Part shown: positions 62,930 to 64,000 of the stretch, piece by piece
Layout: every line of letters begins with the position of its first letter
Position numbering within the stretch: position 1 is the first letter of the stretch
Source: Haliscomenobacter sp.
GTDB taxonomy: Bacteria; Bacteroidota; Bacteroidia; Chitinophagales; Saprospiraceae
Direction of reading: 5' to 3'
Assembly: GCA_016707205.1 (NCBI GenBank)
Contig: JADJHZ010000024.1
Span: 62,001 to 126,000 of the forward strand
DNA: 64,000 bases
Notes under the pieces: generated by a model
Seen by the model: the letters and a program-made list of their open reading frames with translations, nothing else
What the model was told of the DNA's origin: nothing
Databases searched by the model: none
Position numbers and translations under genes: made by a program

Positions 62930-64000
62930 ATGCAAATCCAAGAGGTTAAAAGCCCAAAATCCTGGGCGCAATTTTTCAAGGTTACCCAACGGGTATACGA
63001 GGGCGATCCCAACTGGATTGACCCGCTTGAGGTGGATATCCGAACCATTTTCAATCCGGTTAAAAACGTGGCGTGGAAAAACGGCGTTGCCAAGTGTTTT
63101 GTGCTTTTGGACGATCAGGGCAAACCCGCCGGAAGGATAACCGCTTTTATGGACCGGGAGGCCAACAAGCTGCAACCCCACCCTATTGGCGGCGTAGGCT
63201 TTTTCGAGTGCATCCCCAACCCGGATTACGCCCATGCCCTGTTCCGGGAAGCGGAGCAGTTTCTGCGGTCCGAAGGCGCAAAGATCATAGAAGGGCCGGT
63301 CAACTTCGGCGAACGGGATAAATATTGGGGGCTTTTGGTCAAAGGGTTTGAGCCCCCTTTATACATGGAAAACTACAACCCGGTTTATTATCAGGATTAT
63401 TTCCTCAAGGAGGGGTTTATCCCGTTCGAGCAGATCCTCACGTATGCCGGTGCGTCGAAGAATATTCCTTTCGAACGCCTGGCTGCAGTTGCCAAACGCC
63501 TGAAAGAACGCCAGCCCATGTATGTCGAAGGCTTGGATTACCGTCATTTGGACAAGTTTGCCAACGACTTTGCGGAAGTGTACAACGCCTCGTTCTCGGT
63601 TTTCGACCACTTTCACCCGGTAAGCCCGGAACTGGTTCGCAACATGATGCTACAGGCTAAGCCTATTGCGGACCCCCACATTGCGGCGCTCGCGTATTAC
63701 GACAAAAAGCCTGCCGGGTTCATTGCCCTGTATCCGGATATCAACCCGTTGTTAAAGCATGCAAAGGGCAAATTGACTCCCTGGAACCTGCTGGTCTTCC
63801 TGATTAAGAAAGCCTTCAAAAAAACGTATAACGCCAAAGGGATGGGGTTTGGCATTCACCCCGAGTTCCAGTCCAAGGGTATTTTTGCGCTGCTGATGGA
63901 ATACCTGTGCAGCGCGCGCAACGTGGTGCGCTATCCCTATATGTATCTGGCGGGGATCCGGGCGCATAACTTTGAGATCCGCAGCGTCTATTCAAAGCTG
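62930..64000 (+). CDS. GNAT-like acyltransferase family protein, C-terminus outside the window
   Basis: ATG at 62930 starts MQIQEVKSPKSWAQFFKV, and the frame stays open for 357 codons to the edge. It contains VYEGDPNWIDPLE, FFECIPNPDYAHALFREAEQFLRSEGAKIIEGPVNFGERDKYWGLLVKGFEPPLYMENYNP and GFGIHPEFQSKGIFALLMEYL, the pattern of large GNAT-like proteins of Bacteroidota with two acetyltransferase-type halves. The GIHPEFQSKGI segment resembles the acetyl-CoA-binding motif A. Substrate and role are unknown. Only the last tens of residues seem missing. Confidence 0.75.
   Translation, partial: MQIQEVKSPKSWAQFFKVTQRVYEGDPNWIDPLEVDIRTIFNPVKNVAWKNGVAKCFVLLDDQGKPAGRITAFMDREANKLQPHPIGGVGFFECIPNPDYAHALFREAEQFLRSEGAKIIEGPVNFGERDKYWGLLVKGFEPPLYMENYNPVYYQDYFLKEGFIPFEQILTYAGASKNIPFERLAAVAKRLKERQPMYVEGLDYRHLDKFANDFAEVYNASFSVFDHFHPVSPELVRNMMLQAKPIADPHIAALAYYDKKPAGFIALYPDINPLLKHAKGKLTPWNLLVFLIKKAFKKTYNAKGMGFGIHPEFQSKGIFALLMEYLCSARNVVRYPYMYLAGIRAHNFEIRSVYSKL

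Noticed and set aside
1..64000. tRNA, rRNA and other standard RNA genes
   Set aside because: All gaps were looked through for cloverleaf-like or conserved rRNA sequence and none was recognised; a covariance-model scan was not possible.

Overview
The window looks like a chromosomal segment of a Bacteroidota bacterium, probably Saprospiria-like. The evidence is a SusC/SusD pair, a secreted protein with a type IX secretion C-terminal sorting domain, DUF6089 and DUF6702 proteins, a B12-dependent class II ribonucleotide reductase, GTP-dependent PEP carboxykinase, and promoter elements of the Bacteroidota type (TTTG, about 20 bp, TAnnTTTG). No tRNA, rRNA, CRISPR array, prophage or intact insertion sequence was seen.

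Layout. Position 1-250 is the start of a secreted BNR/Asp-box protein. 687-7068 (minus) is a sulfur-type respiratory cluster: SulP transporter, fused Fe-S/NrfD membrane subunit, and molybdopterin catalytic subunit without a Tat signal. 7331-11713 holds small envelope proteins and a porin between two YceI-like proteins. After a 1-Cys peroxiredoxin comes a minus-strand CzcCBA-type metal efflux operon (12844-18991) led by a small His-rich protein. 19041-23690 is plus strand: haem-binding protein, VIT-type transporter, PHP hydrolase, AceK and a truncated TPR gene. cysE-cysM (23936-25787) make cysteine. MscS, SusD/SusC, a diaminopentanoate-dehydrogenase-like enzyme, a YwaF-like membrane protein, a beta-barrel, SCO1 and a small lipoprotein follow. 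36182-39920 holds a thiolase, a Ca2+/Na+ exchanger and a ParA/ribbon-helix-helix pair. 40050-43703 holds cyanophycinase, an OmpH-like chaperone and pckG.

The 43.8-44.2 kb gap carries eight DnaA-box-like 9-mers around a very AT-rich core and is a good candidate for the chromosomal origin. Genes to its left lie mostly on the minus strand and genes to its right mostly on the plus strand, as expected if replication diverges there. To the right are nrdJ, an EF-G paralogue lacking the catalytic histidine, a class IV aminotransferase, an amidohydrolase, a nitrilase, a Bax inhibitor-1 protein, radA, a DCC protein, a Tat-exported beta-lactamase-fold hydrolase, asnS, a large T9SS substrate, an alpha-helical protein of unknown function and a GNAT-like protein cut by the window end.

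Two window-wide patterns matter. First, at least seven otherwise conserved genes (VIT, aceK, cysM, YwaF, thiolase, nrdJ, asnS), and probably the cysE start, are each broken by one indel, usually in a mononucleotide run. Since asnS and nrdJ are included, this points to consensus-sequence errors rather than gene decay. Second, many intergenic gaps contain degenerate arrays of 7-8 bp words (GTTGCGAA, GGGAGCA, ACGATTT/CTCGTAC, TAACGTC, TTGAACG, GATCCCT), often as facing inverted arms able to fold into long hairpins. They are the least explained structure here.
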